DNA from: an uncultured Clostridia bacterium
GTDB taxonomy: Bacteria > Bacillota > Clostridia > Oscillospirales > Ruminococcaceae
Assembly (NCBI GenBank): GCA_947383835.1
Contig: CANDEV010000002.1
Location: forward strand, 124,001-188,000
Length of the DNA stretch: 64,000 bases
Direction of reading: 5' to 3'
In this document: positions 34,804 through 44,081 of the stretch, piece by piece
How positions within the stretch are numbered: the stretch's first letter is position 1
Layout: every line of letters begins with the position of its first letter
Made by a program: the position numbers and the translations under genes
Notes under the pieces: model-generated
Databases searched by the model: none
Seen by the model: only the letters and a program-made list of their open reading frames with translations
Told to the model about the DNA's origin: nothing

Positions 34804-34986
34804 ATGAATTTGCCAAAAGACCCATATATGCTTTTAAGCGTGGTAAATATGAAGCTTCGGGATAATTATTCAAGCTTTGAGGATTTTTGCTATGACTTAG
34901 ATGTAAACGGTGGGGAAATTTTCGAGATTTTGGAGAAAATAGGTTATGTCTATGATAGGGAGAACAATCAATTTTCCGCAAAATGA
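34804..34986 (+). CDS. DUF4250 family small protein
   Basis: The start at 34804 follows CGGAGGTG. The 60 residues read MNLPKDPYMLLSVVNMKLRD and contain DFCYDLDVNGGEIFEIL, the layout of DUF4250, a short family common in gut Firmicutes and of unknown role. A longer upstream frame has no ribosome site. Confidence 0.85.
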   Translation: MNLPKDPYMLLSVVNMKLRDNYSSFEDFCYDLDVNGGEIFEILEKIGYVYDRENNQFSAK

Positions 34987-35006
34987 TAAAATTTTCCGAA
35001 AAATGC

Positions 35007-35035
35007 TTGCAATTTGTGAAAAAGTATGGTATAAT
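35007..35035 (+). promoter_or_regulatory. Promoter of the tRNA-Ser gene
   Basis: TTGCAA (35007-35012), 17-bp spacer, TATAAT (35030-35035), 18 bases before the mature tRNA. Confidence 0.8.
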
Positions 35036-35053
35036 AAATTTGTTATGTAGTAA

Positions 35054-35142
35054 GGAAGCGTATCGAAGTGGTCATAACGGGACTGACTCGAAATCAGTTG
35101 TACTTTCGGGTACCGAGGGTTCGAATCCCTCCGCTTCCGCCA
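35054..35142 (+). tRNA. tRNA-Ser (CGA anticodon)
   Basis: The 89-nt gene has a GGAAGCG/CGCTTCC acceptor stem, an anticodon stem ACTGA/TCAGT with loop CTCGAAA (anticodon CGA), a long variable arm (GTACTTTCGGGTAC) typical of serine tRNAs, a GGTTCGAATCC T-arm and an encoded CCA. Confidence 0.97.
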
Positions 35143-35163
35143 GGCGGGGACGCCCCGCATCGA

Positions 35164-35194
35164 AAAAAGCTTCTGTAGAAATACGGAAGCTTTT
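35164..35194 (+). terminator. Terminator after tRNA-Ser
   Basis: AAAAGCTTC pairs with GAAGCTTTT (35165-35173 with 35186-35194). A GGCGGGG/CCCCGC hairpin lies just before it. Confidence 0.75.
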
Positions 35195-35440
35195 CATTTA
35201 TTATTTACTAAAAAATCTATTTTTCCATATAAAGACAGAATGGGCGCGGTGTCCGCGCAGACGTAGTCACCCCTACAAAAAATGTAGAGGTGATTTTGTT
35301 TTTCAAATCCCCTCAATGGGGCGGGTTTGCGAATGCCGAATAGGTATAATACGAAATCTTTGTGTAAAAATATATTTTCGCAGAACAGGAAATGTTTTTT
35401 ATGTTTTTATGATGTATAATAATATCAATCCCGGGAAGGA
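35195..35440. repeat. Intergenic region with small GC hairpins
   Basis: No gene is visible. Two compact inverted repeats occur near 35245-35262 (GCGCGGTGTCCGCGC) and near 35270-35295 (CACCCCTACA ... TGTAGAGGTG). They resemble the GC-rich hairpin at 6006 and may be REP-type sequences. Confidence 0.45.
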
Positions 35441-35448
35441 GGACTTTA

Positions 35449-36756
35449 ATGCAAAACGCAGATATTATCAGATCCGGTGTCGCATACATCGAGCAAAATC
35501 TAAAAACAGATATTACTCCTGAAGAGCTGGCACAAATGGCAGGCTATTCGGTTTGGCATTATCAGCATTTGTTTGCACAGGTGATCGGAGTGCCGTTAGC
35601 TGTCTATATAAAAAGACGGCGGTTGGATCGTGCGCTGGAGGAAATAAATGCTAAACGCAAGGCAATAGATGTTGCAATGGAATACGGTTTTGATACCTAC
35701 GCCGGATTTTACAAAGCATTTCTGCATATGTATGGTTGTTCTCCGAAAAAATATTTGTCCCTCTACGGGACGCATCAATCAGAATCGGAGGTTTCATTTA
35801 TGTATACTGAAAAAGAACTGCGAAAGATACTTGCCAATTGGGATATTCCGCAAGATCAGATTATCGGCGGAGTAAAGATCGTTGACGGTACAAAAACGGC
35901 AAATAATACATGGCAGATTGGCAAGGATTATATTCTTAAAACCGGAGACCGGGCAATGCTTCTGCGAAACGCAAGAGCTGCAAAGGCTATAGAAAAGCAT
36001 GGATTTGCAGCGTCGGTTCCTGTTACTACAAAAAACGGTGATGAATTTACGGAAGGACAGGACATTTTTGTACTGATACGCAAAGTAAAAGGCGAGCCGC
36101 TCCCCAAAGCGGACCGCTTTGGAACTCAGTGCGGAGATTTTGGATTTAAATACGGTCAGGCTATTGCTAAATTGCATAGCGCATTGGCGGAAGAGGAGGA
36201 AGATCTTCAGCCGTATGAGCAGAATTTGTTTGCTCATGTGACGGAATATGCGCTGCCTAAAGTAAAAAAGCAAAATATTCAATGGAATATGGGTTTATCG
36301 GAAAGCTTTTTTGAAGATTATAGCCATAATTTCGGTAAGCTTTTTAAAAAGCTGCCGAAACAGCTGATACACCATGACCCCAATCCCTGCAATATATTGT
36401 TTTACGGCGGCGAGGTAAGCGGTTTCACGGACTTTGAATTGAGCGAAAGAAATATGCGGCTATGGGATCCATGTTACTGCGCTACAGGAATTTTGTCCGA
36501 ACAGAAGAATACGGAAAATGCGTATGATAAATTCCCTGTGATATTGGAGAATATACTGAAAGGCTATGACAGTGTACATCCACTTACATATGAAGAAAAA
36601 CAAGCCGTTTACTATGTGATCTGCTCTATTCAGATGATTTGCGTTGCGTATTTTGAGAGTGTTAATGAGTACAAGGACTTGGCGAAGATCAACCGTGAAA
36701 TGCTGATGTACATCATAGAGCAAAAAGAACGTATCGACAATATTTTTAAAGCATGA
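35449..36756 (+). CDS. AraC-type HTH fused to an aminoglycoside-phosphotransferase-like kinase
   Basis: The first 105 residues form an AraC/XylS double HTH domain (EELAQMAGYSVWHYQHLF, then DVAMEYGFDTYAGFYKAF). The rest is an APH-fold kinase with the catalytic loop HHDPNPCN (H-x-D-x4-N) and a metal-binding Asp in FTDFELSER. A single protein could sense a small molecule by phosphorylating it and control transcription. The target is unknown; such fusions occur elsewhere in Firmicutes. The ribosome site is GGAAGGAGG. Confidence 0.85.
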   Translation: MQNADIIRSGVAYIEQNLKTDITPEELAQMAGYSVWHYQHLFAQVIGVPLAVYIKRRRLDRALEEINAKRKAIDVAMEYGFDTYAGFYKAFLHMYGCSPKKYLSLYGTHQSESEVSFMYTEKELRKILANWDIPQDQIIGGVKIVDGTKTANNTWQIGKDYILKTGDRAMLLRNARAAKAIEKHGFAASVPVTTKNGDEFTEGQDIFVLIRKVKGEPLPKADRFGTQCGDFGFKYGQAIAKLHSALAEEEEDLQPYEQNLFAHVTEYALPKVKKQNIQWNMGLSESFFEDYSHNFGKLFKKLPKQLIHHDPNPCNILFYGGEVSGFTDFELSERNMRLWDPCYCATGILSEQKNTENAYDKFPVILENILKGYDSVHPLTYEEKQAVYYVICSIQMICVAYFESVNEYKDLAKINREMLMYIIEQKERIDNIFKA

Positions 36757-36804
36757 CGTTTTGGCATAACAATTATGGCAATATAAAAATTGGCAGGGGA
36801 CGTT

Positions 36805-36881
36805 TTAGGCAAGCAGCGGTACAAAAGTATCGTTACCCTTATTGGCAATGTATGCCGATAAGGGTAAAGGCTCAGCCTTTT
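36805..36881. repeat. Hairpin-rich repeat B, copy 2
   Basis: The 77-bp unit begins TTAGGCAAGC and ends AAGGCTCAGCCTTTT. It shares the same order of blocks as the copy at 11407, minus about 13 bases. TTACCCTTATTGGCA and TGCCGATAAGGGTAA form a near-perfect stem. Flanking AGGGGACG and CGTCTCCT extend the symmetry by one mismatch. Confidence 0.7.
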
Positions 36882-37008
36882 CGTCTCCTGTATTTTTTAC
36901 AGCAAATCTGTTCAGTATAATTTTTTCAAACATATTAATAATATAAATGGAATAAAATAATGTAATACCAATCTTTGGCTAAAATATCAATGAAACGGAG
37001 AGAATTAT

Positions 37009-37851
37009 ATGTGCACCAGTGTTGCTATGCTTACTCACGATTTTTATTTCGGACGTAATATGGATATCAATTATAAATTCGGAGAGAGAGTTGTAATTAC
37101 GCCGAGAAATTTCCCGTTTAAATTCCGCAGAGCAGGGACAATGACAAGACACCTCGCCATGATAGGCATGGCGGCTGTGCAGGAGGGTTACCCTCTTTAC
37201 GCAGAGGCAGTGAACGAAAAGGGTCTCGGCATGGCGGGACTTTTATTCGATGGGAACGCTTTTTACCCCGATAATTTAGACAGCAATAAATCAAATGTTT
37301 CACCATTTGAGATAATCCCATGGATAGTTGGTAAATGTTCAACAGTTGATGAAGCAAAAAAGCTCCTTTCGGCGACCCATATTACCGATATACCTTTCAG
37401 CGAAAGCATTCCTCTTACGCCGCTCCATTGGCACATTGCGGACAGAAATTCTTCAATTGTGGTCGAGTCGGTTAAGGATGGCTTGAAGATTTACGATAAT
37501 CCTATCGGGGTCATGACAAATAATCCTCAGTTCGGTTTTCAGCTTGAAAATTTGGGAAATTACCTTAATCTTACAATAGGTGCACCTCAAAATATTTTTA
37601 GTGAAAAGGCAGGGGTAAAGCCTTGCAGCAACGGTCTGGGCAGCTTTGGTCTGCCGGGAGACTTTTCTTCTTCGTCAAGATTTGTAAAGGCTGCTTACCT
37701 TAAACTAAATTCGGTTTGTAAGGATAGCGAGGCAGACAGTATTTCTCAGTTCTTCCATATACTGGGCGCTGTTTTTGTTCCAAACGGTTGCGTTAGGCTG
37801 CCATTCGTACTCAAAAACACGATTAAGAAATTACCTCGCAGCTGTCAATAA
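37009..37851 (+). pseudogene. Choloylglycine hydrolase (bile salt hydrolase/penicillin acylase family), 5' part interrupted by an element
   Basis: The family hydrolyses linear amide bonds such as those of conjugated bile salts, using an N-terminal cysteine after Met removal. Visible are Cys2, Arg16 and Asp19 (FGRNMD), Asn83, Asn171 (MTNNPQF) and Arg224 (SSSRFVKAAY), so all catalytic residues remain. The native sequence stops at codon 262 (core GT at 37792-37793); the last 18 residues come from the mobile element. The missing 65 C-terminal residues are at 48776-48973. Whether the truncated protein folds is unknown. A GGAGAG site precedes the start. Confidence 0.92.
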
Positions 37852-39442
37852 AAATGTCGTACTTTTTAATCATTCTTGCCACATAAGTATGATATTCTAT
37901 TCTGAAGCCAAAGGGTACGCAACTCATATAAAAATCCAAAATACGGTTTTCACGGACAATAATTTTATTCACCATTTCATGATAGATTTCAATATTATCC
38001 GTCTCGCATTTTTTAGCCTTGCCTACTTCATTTATGTAAGAACGTATTCCGTCAAGCTGCTTTTTCTGAATTGCATTAATATTTTGATTTTCGGTAATTT
38101 CTTCTGTCAGCCGATTGATTTCGCTATCGTAAAAATCCGTCTGCTGCTTCAAATCGTCTTTTGTGATAAGTTCTTCAAGCATAAGGTCTATTGCCTTGCG
38201 CTTTTTTTGTTTCAGCTTTTCAATTTCAGCTTTCAGTAATTCAATATCTTTGAAAGGTAAAGAGTGCTGCGTTTGCTTGATTTCTTCAATTAACTCGCCG
38301 ACAATTTTGTCGCCCGCAATTTGAATATATTCAAGAATATGCTTTACACAAGCCTCTAAAACGTGTTCGTTTACGCTGTTGTTGTCACAACCTGTAATAT
38401 CGCCGTTTAGGTCGATTTGAATTTCCTTGCCGAAGCGTCCTCGGTTTATACACCTTAATGTGCGGCTTGGCAGCGTATTATTACCCGTAATTGAAAAAGG
38501 CTTGCCGCATTTCCCGCAGGAAACTTTTCCGCTGAACCAATATTTTCCCGAGTGTTTTCTTCCCTCACGCACTAACTTCCCACGTTCTTCAAGCTGTTCC
38601 TGAACACCGTCCCAAACCTCTCTTGAAATTATTGCGTCATGATGATCTGTAATTGTAATAAGCGGCATATCGGGATTATCGCCCTTATTGGGAACACGTC
38701 TGTGTGAAAGATAACTATCGGTGTAGAATTTGCCTTGCGTCAAATCGCCTGCATATTTTTCATTGCGAAGAATTTTCAATACCGTATGCGCTCCCCATAG
38801 CTTACCGTTAAGCGTTGGAATACCGCGCTGATTTAATTCCTTTGCAATTGTAGCAGACCCTTTTCTTTCATAAAGATAAGAGCTAAAAATCTGTTTTACG
38901 ATTTCGCATTCATCGGGAACAGGAATTAATTTACCGCTTTCAATACGATAACCGTAAATATGTCCGCAGCCTAAAACAATTCCGTTTTCCATTTGCCTGC
39001 GCGTTCCCCACTTGGTACGCTCGGAGATCTTTCGGCTTTCCTCCTGCGCCAGACTTGCCATTATGGTCAGCCTTAACTCGCCGTCCTTGTCACGGGTATC
39101 AATTCCGTCGGACATAAAAATCACACCGACCTTTAATTCCGAAAGTCTGCGGGTAAAGTTAAGCGTGTCAACCGTATTCCTCGCAAAACGCGAAACCTCT
39201 TTTGTAAGAATTAAATTGATTTTTCCATTCTCACAATCGGAGATCATTCGGTTAAAACCGTCGCGTTTTTTCACGGAAGTTCCCGTTATGCCTTCGTCGT
39301 AATAAATCTCTGTCAATTCCCATTCTTCCTGACTGCTGATATATTCCGTAAAATATTTTATCTGCGCCGAAAGTGAATGGATTTGGTCGGATAGATCCGT
39401 AGATACACGGCAGTATGCCGCAACCTTTATTTTGTTTTCCAT
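37823..39442 (-). CDS. Large serine recombinase of the element
   Basis: The start at 39442 (MENKIKVAAYC) follows GGAAGGAGG. The 539 residues contain the resolvase domain with nucleophile Ser14 (YCRVSTD), FARNTVDTLNF, ASLAQEESRKIS, a recombinase domain, a zinc ribbon (CGKCGKPF and later Cys) and a coiled coil. The stop lies 30 bases inside the left attachment site. It is different from the recombinase at 3602. It should carry out integration; excision would need a directionality factor, which is not identified. Confidence 0.95.
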   Translation of the reverse strand: MENKIKVAAYCRVSTDLSDQIHSLSAQIKYFTEYISSQEEWELTEIYYDEGITGTSVKKRDGFNRMISDCENGKINLILTKEVSRFARNTVDTLNFTRRLSELKVGVIFMSDGIDTRDKDGELRLTIMASLAQEESRKISERTKWGTRRQMENGIVLGCGHIYGYRIESGKLIPVPDECEIVKQIFSSYLYERKGSATIAKELNQRGIPTLNGKLWGAHTVLKILRNEKYAGDLTQGKFYTDSYLSHRRVPNKGDNPDMPLITITDHHDAIISREVWDGVQEQLEERGKLVREGRKHSGKYWFSGKVSCGKCGKPFSITGNNTLPSRTLRCINRGRFGKEIQIDLNGDITGCDNNSVNEHVLEACVKHILEYIQIAGDKIVGELIEEIKQTQHSLPFKDIELLKAEIEKLKQKKRKAIDLMLEELITKDDLKQQTDFYDSEINRLTEEITENQNINAIQKKQLDGIRSYINEVGKAKKCETDNIEIYHEMVNKIIVRENRILDFYMSCVPFGFRIEYHTYVARMIKKYDIFIDSCEVIS

Positions 39443-39578
39443 AGTCCTCCTTCCCCCATTAATTGGGGATAAAATATCCCCCTGCATATATTATTTTACA
39501 CTTTACCATGCAAAATTGCAAGTGGCAATTTGTACAAACTTATCCTAAAAAATCGGTTATATATGCAGGGGAAAATTA

Positions 39579-39794
39579 TTATGCCGCTGAATTTACGGAC
39601 TTGTCCTGCATAGCAATCAATTGCTCCAACTGCTCGGCAGTAATAAGTCCCTGCTTGTAAAATTCCTTGTAATAACCGATTTTCATAGCTTTAATTAAAT
39701 CGGTTTTACAGCTTTCGGGAATTTCAAGCCTTTTATTTTCGTTTGCCGAATTATCAACTACGGCGGAATTTGTAAGTGGTACATTTCTAATCAT
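39579..39794 (-). CDS. Small SHOCT-like protein of the mobilization operon
   Basis: The 71 residues end with an amphipathic segment YYKEFYKQGLITAEQLEQLI, similar to SHOCT-type short C-terminal motifs. It follows the relaxase gene by eight bases and precedes the recombinase, so it could be an accessory or directionality factor, though nothing shows this. Confidence 0.55.
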   Translation of the reverse strand: MIRNVPLTNSAVVDNSANENKRLEIPESCKTDLIKAMKIGYYKEFYKQGLITAEQLEQLIAMQDKSVNSAA

Positions 39795-39802
39795 TTAGCT
39801 CC

Positions 39803-41535
39803 TTATCTGCTGCGTTTTTTAGCAGCGGTCATTTTTTGTTTTTCCTCTTGTAATTGTTTTTGTCGTAATTGCTCCGAACGGGATTTCATAAATCCCTCAA
39901 ACGCTATAAATCCGTAATCATTGACATAAAAAGCGGTTTCACGGTTTTGCGCTCTTACAACGATAACATCTCCGACAACCATATCGGGAAAGTTTTGATA
40001 AATACTTTCAAGCTTATCGCCAACATTATCACCCTCAACGTCAAACCAACTGCCAACGTTTTTCTTAATATATTCGTCAACATTCGGCTTCGTATCAAGC
40101 TGTTTAAAGGGTAAATAATTATTGTTTCCGCAAGAATAAACGGTATAGCTTTCCTCCTGCAAAGCCTTTAATTTAGCCGTTTCCTGCCTATCCATTTTAT
40201 CGCTGACAGCCTTAATAAGCTGAGAAATATAGTCGCCCTCGGAACAATTTTTGTAGGTTTCAATTATACTTTTGTAATCATCTTCTTTCTTTTGAATTTC
40301 ATTAATTTGCTTTTGCAGTACGGCAATTTTCTCGGAATAATTTTGCATATTACTGCGGAAATTAGCAATACCATCAAGCGATTTTATGCCGTATTTCGCA
40401 AGCAACGCTTTATCCTCCTGTCGCTTGGATTTGGGATATTCCGTACTCTTTTTAAATACGGGATACTTTTTAAAATACCGCTTTGCCGCTGAAATAATTT
40501 CATTTGCGGAATTTTTATCAACTTCCAATTTGTTAATTTGCATTTGCGTATCCGCAATATCTTTTTTAATTTCGGACAGCTTGTTTTCGACAAAAGTTAT
40601 TGAAGATAATTCCTCCTCATTAATAATTGAAAGCTGATTTGCAAGTACGGCGGTGGTGTCTTTAACGCTTTGTGCAAAAGAAAACTTGCGCGTTTCAAAA
40701 GTAAATTCCTTAATGACCTCCGAAATAATTTCATCAAGAGATTTTGTTTTCGGACGCAAATCAAGAATACGCCGTGAAATACTTTCCTCGGAATAATTTG
40801 TACCAAGTGTTTTCAACCGTACAAATCTTTGCTGTTCGGGTGCTTTCACGGAAATATATTTACCGCGCTTAACGACAAAATCCTGCTGCTCCAGTTGTAA
40901 TAATAAATCGTCCAAATCGGCAGAATTTTTGATAAGATAATCAATTTTTCTGCGAATAAATTCTTTCCACGAAGTACCGAATTTACGGTGTTTCCACTCA
41001 CCGTAACATACGCTGACGTGAATACGCTTTTTGTCGCTTATCAGCTTTTCCATTTCGCAAATCCCGTAATTTCTGCAAATCTCATCGGAGATTTTGCGGA
41101 TATGCTCAAGAGATTTTTTATTGCTGTTGAATTTAATTCCGTCCAAATCATAGGGGCATAGACAAATGTGATTATGGGTATGCTCGCGGTCTGTATGGGT
41201 ACAAATAACCGCCTGAAAATTCTTTCCGAAAACGGACTGTATCCACTCCAAACCGATTTTATGAGCAATTTCCGCAGACATTCTCCCGCAGCAAAGGACT
41301 GGATAATATGGAACGCTTTCACGGGAGATTTGCCGTTTTTATTCGGTGAGGAATAAAAATTCTTGTGAGAATAATGCTGATACGTAAAGCAAAATTCCTG
41401 CTCGGCAACAGAAATATCCTCGGAACAATTCAACGAAGAAATATATAATTGCCCCTCTGTTTTGTCGGGATTTGCAATGTATTTCAGGCAGCCTGCGACT
41501 GAATTTCTGATAGAAACAACTTTGATATACGGCAT
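39803..41535 (-). pseudogene. mobA: MOBP-type relaxase (MobA), split by a single-base frameshift
   Basis: The N-terminal part (41535 to about 41281) reads MPYIKVVSIRNSVAGCLKYI and ends SFAAGE; the sequence continues in the next frame from 41281 as MSAEIAHKIGLEW. The relaxase motif HTDREHTHNH (metal-binding histidines) is in the second frame. At the joint GGAGAA-TGTCT has lost one base compared with the expected GE-V/M-S-A-E reading. Relaxases nick oriT and lead the strand to recipients. The C-terminal half is a long coiled coil and a polar tail. If the frameshift is real, mobilization is impaired. Confidence 0.88.
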
Positions 41536-41819
41536 ATTTCCCTCCGAAAAAATTCAAGCTGTCGTAACTCATCGTGTGTGGCATACCCCGAAATATTTGC
41601 GACGCGGGCGATTTGATTTACATTGCTCCCGATTTTATTCAGCGCGGAAACGATCTCGTGATAATTTTTCAAATCAATATTTATTACTTTACCGTTCAGA
41701 GCCATTTGCTTTATGTATGTCGCGGGACGCATTTTACATTCGGCCGAAAGCCGCTCGACACGTTCCCATTCCTCAAAAGTAAAGGTTAGATTTTTGTACT
41801 TGCGGTTTTGTCTAATCAA
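41484..41819 (-). CDS. mobC: Mobilization protein MobC
   Basis: The start is TTG at 41819 with AAAGGAGG upstream. The 111 residues include a ribbon-helix-helix-like N-terminus and the MobC core NKIGSNVNQIARVAN (about residues 60-75). MobC helps the relaxase open oriT. Its 3' end overlaps the relaxase start by 52 bases. Confidence 0.88.
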   Translation of the reverse strand: MIRQNRKYKNLTFTFEEWERVERLSAECKMRPATYIKQMALNGKVINIDLKNYHEIVSALNKIGSNVNQIARVANISGYATHDELRQLEFFRREICRISKLFLSEIQSQAA

Positions 41820-42170
41820 TCAGCAAGCCTCCTTTTCAATAGCTTCGGCAGAGTTATTTTCTGCCGAAACAGTTTTAGTCTTTTCGTCTGTGGACTTCAT
41901 AAAATCCTTGACCTCATTGACTGAAAAAATATACTCAACAGTTTCCTTAAATTTGTCTGGAGAAATATTTTCGCCAAAATATTCATAAACTATTTCGGCT
42001 ATCTTATTGACCGTTTCACGCCGCTCCATTTCAAGAATTTCATTACGCGCACTGAGAAGTTTTTCTTTTTCCGACTTGACGGAATCAATGTCCGTCTGTA
42101 ACGTTTTTTCGCGGTTTTCAAGCCTGTCAAGTTCCTTGTTGATTGTTTCGATAGACCTTTTTCTTGCCAT
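41820..42170 (-). CDS. Coiled-coil protein of the mobilization operon
   Basis: The start at 42170 (MARKRSIETI) follows AGAGAGGAA. The 116 residues begin with a coiled coil (about 10-50: KELDRLENREKTLQTDID) and continue with a helical, acidic C-terminus. It abuts mobC and is the first gene after the candidate oriT. It resembles small proteins seen ahead of mobC in other elements; function unknown. Confidence 0.65.
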   Translation of the reverse strand: MARKRSIETINKELDRLENREKTLQTDIDSVKSEKEKLLSARNEILEMERRETVNKIAEIVYEYFGENISPDKFKETVEYIFSVNEVKDFMKSTDEKTKTVSAENNSAEAIEKEAC

Positions 42171-42239
42171 TAAAATTCCTCTCTTTCCGATACGATTTAA
42201 GAATTTCGTATCATTTATTTTTTGTTTCCGCAAATGATT

Positions 42240-42360
42240 TTTGTGTTGGTTTTGGATTAAGGGCGCGGGTTTCCTTAATCATTTCTGATTTGCGCGTCCA
42301 TAATGGACAACCGATAATTGGCAAAACCTGTGAAATGTAGTATTACATTTCTATGCTTGC
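42240..42360. other. Candidate origin of transfer (oriT)
   Basis: The segment upstream of the mobilization operon holds stacked inverted repeats: ATTAAGG / CCTTAAT (near 42256-42279), GTCCA-taa-TGGAC (near 42297-42307) and GAAATGTA / TACATTTC (near 42332-42351), with no gene in it. Location and symmetry fit an oriT; the nick site cannot be named. Confidence 0.5.
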
Positions 42361-42444
42361 GATTTGCTGCTACCCTACATAAGTAATGGATTTTGCGGAT
42401 ATAATTTTCAACCTTGTTTTTAAAATAATTTGTCCAAACATAAA

Positions 42445-42615
42445 TTATTGGGACAAATTATTTATCAGCCAAAGCATTTTTATTTGCTCCTGCTCGTCAA
42501 GTTCAAAGCGGAGAAGCTGCATTAACGTCTGCTTTGTTATTCCCAACGTGTCCGCTAAATCCTCGGCGGGAACATTGCGGGATTTCAATTCCGTAAAAAC
42601 AATTTCGTTCGCTAT
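42445..42615 (-). CDS. Small HTH regulator with an ATA start codon
   Basis: After an AAAGGAGG site at correct distance the frame begins with ATA, not ATG, and encodes 56 residues (ANEIVFTEL ... VPAEDLADTLGITKQTLMQLL), a clear helix-turn-helix of XRE type. Either ATA is used as a rare start or the start codon has mutated. It is divergent from the DUF6076-like gene across a region with three similar operator-like sites and could be their repressor. Confidence 0.6.
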   Translation of the reverse strand: MANEIVFTELKSRNVPAEDLADTLGITKQTLMQLLRFELDEQEQIKMLWLINNLSQ

Positions 42616-42680
42616 ATGAAAACCTCCTTTTTTGTTCCGGAATATTTTTGTTTGAGCTCAAATTCAGTATACATTCACTC

Positions 42681-42779
42681 TTGACAAAAGTCAATAGATG
42701 TGATACTATATTTCTATTATTAGTCTACTTCACATCTATTTTCGGTATATTTCTACTTTTTTATAGTCTCACATCTATT
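42681..42779 (+). promoter_or_regulatory. Promoter with three repeated operator-like sites
   Basis: TTGACA (42681-42686), 17-bp spacer and TACTAT (42704-42709) form a promoter. The 11-mer TCACATCTATT occurs at 42730-42740 and 42769-42779, and inverted (AATAGATGTGA) at 42693-42703 within the spacer. Three sites around one promoter suggest repression by the adjacent HTH protein. Confidence 0.6.
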
Positions 42780-42828
42780 TTTTAAAAATTATCAAAAATA
42801 TTTTTTATTGCAAGGGAGAAATGTTTAT

Positions 42829-43926
42829 ATGACAGGGTTTGACGCTTATTTTTATGAATGTGAATTTTTTATTAACGGTAAAAAAGAGTACGCTTTAGGA
42901 GAAATTCTTACAAAATACCTATCGAAAAATTTTAAAAATCTTGATGATACGCTTCACAAATGCAAAAAGTTTGCGGGGCAATTACACTACCCAGAAGATA
43001 TGGAAGAAGCGGAAAATTGCGATGAATTATTTCAGCGTGCAATTGTTTTTTATGATAATCTTGACGAAATGATTTGCTCGCTGCCGCCGTATAAGGATAT
43101 GGATCTGCGGCGTAACCGTCTTTATGATTTGCTGAATGAGGATATTGCGCTTTGGGAATGGGACGACGAGGTTGAGGAAAACGAGGTCGATTACTTGGAG
43201 CATTTTACAACGGATTATCCTCTTAACAAGCAAAATGACGCCGATATAATAGATTATATTTTGAAATTCAATGATAAATTAAAGGTGTTTGCAAATGAAT
43301 ATATTACTTTTATTGAGGATTTACTGCGGGTCAAAAGGGTTTATGAGCCATTCCTTGAAATACTTCATAATCAGAGCAGATACCTTGATAATTCGGAAAC
43401 GGCTGCTGTGGTAAATGATTTTATTTCAGGAACAAAATCGAAAATCGAGACATTTGAAAAACTCCAACCGTCGGGAAATATGCGGCTTAGCTACACCGTT
43501 TTGGAGCAAAAGAAAGGCTCCATATTATGTGAAAGCTATCACTTTAACACAATCGGAGCGTTCTTATATATTGAATTATTCAAGGGCTTGGAGCAGCATT
43601 ATCTGCCTAAAAAATGCGGCTACTGCGGGAAATATTTTTTGCTTGAAGCAGGGATATTTTCGGACTACTGCACACGTCCCGTTAAGGGTACCGACAAGAT
43701 TTGTCGTGATTTGGGACACAGGAAAAAGTATGCCGAGAAGATAAAAAACAATCCTGTTTGGCTGGCTTATTCACGTGCTTACAAGCAGCATTATGCGAGG
43801 TACCTTAAAAAGAAAATGTCACAGTCCGAATTTCAGAAGTGGGCGGATTTTGCTTTGGAACTTCGGCAAAAGGCGTTTGATGAAATCATTTCGCTGGAGG
43901 AATTTCAGAGGGTTATTAGGGAATGA
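42829..43926 (+). CDS. DUF6076-like protein with a C-terminal zinc knuckle
   Basis: The start is ATG at 42829, about ten bases after GGGAG. The 365-residue protein is helical and acidic; near residue 270 it has CGYCGKYFLLEAG ... DYCTRP ... KICRD, a probable zinc-binding knuckle. I associate it with DUF6076, a family of gut Firmicutes mobile elements, from memory. Its role in the element is unknown; its promoter sits under the putative operators. Confidence 0.6.
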   Translation: MTGFDAYFYECEFFINGKKEYALGEILTKYLSKNFKNLDDTLHKCKKFAGQLHYPEDMEEAENCDELFQRAIVFYDNLDEMICSLPPYKDMDLRRNRLYDLLNEDIALWEWDDEVEENEVDYLEHFTTDYPLNKQNDADIIDYILKFNDKLKVFANEYITFIEDLLRVKRVYEPFLEILHNQSRYLDNSETAAVVNDFISGTKSKIETFEKLQPSGNMRLSYTVLEQKKGSILCESYHFNTIGAFLYIELFKGLEQHYLPKKCGYCGKYFLLEAGIFSDYCTRPVKGTDKICRDLGHRKKYAEKIKNNPVWLAYSRAYKQHYARYLKKKMSQSEFQKWADFALELRQKAFDEIISLEEFQRVIRE

Positions 43927-44023
43927 TTTTTTTTTGTAAAACCATTGTTTTTTATATTAAACATACCTATGAACGCCAAAAATAAAGAATTTGTAATGTC
44001 AAGCAACCATTTTCATAAAAAGC

Positions 44024-44052
44024 TTGCAATATTTTTTATAATATTGTATAAT
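44024..44052 (+). promoter_or_regulatory. Sigma-A promoter of the sigma/anti-sigma operon
   Basis: TTGCAA (44024-44029), 17-bp spacer, TATAAT (44047-44052), 30 bases before the ATG of the sigma-factor gene. Confidence 0.75.
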
Positions 44053-44081
44053 ATTAAAAACATTATAAGGAAGTGAATATA

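Noticed and set aside
42503..42694. 63-residue minus-strand frame across the HTH gene and its promoter
   Set aside because: A different minus frame encodes a convincing HTH protein with AAAGGAGG upstream; this one has no ribosome site and no motif.
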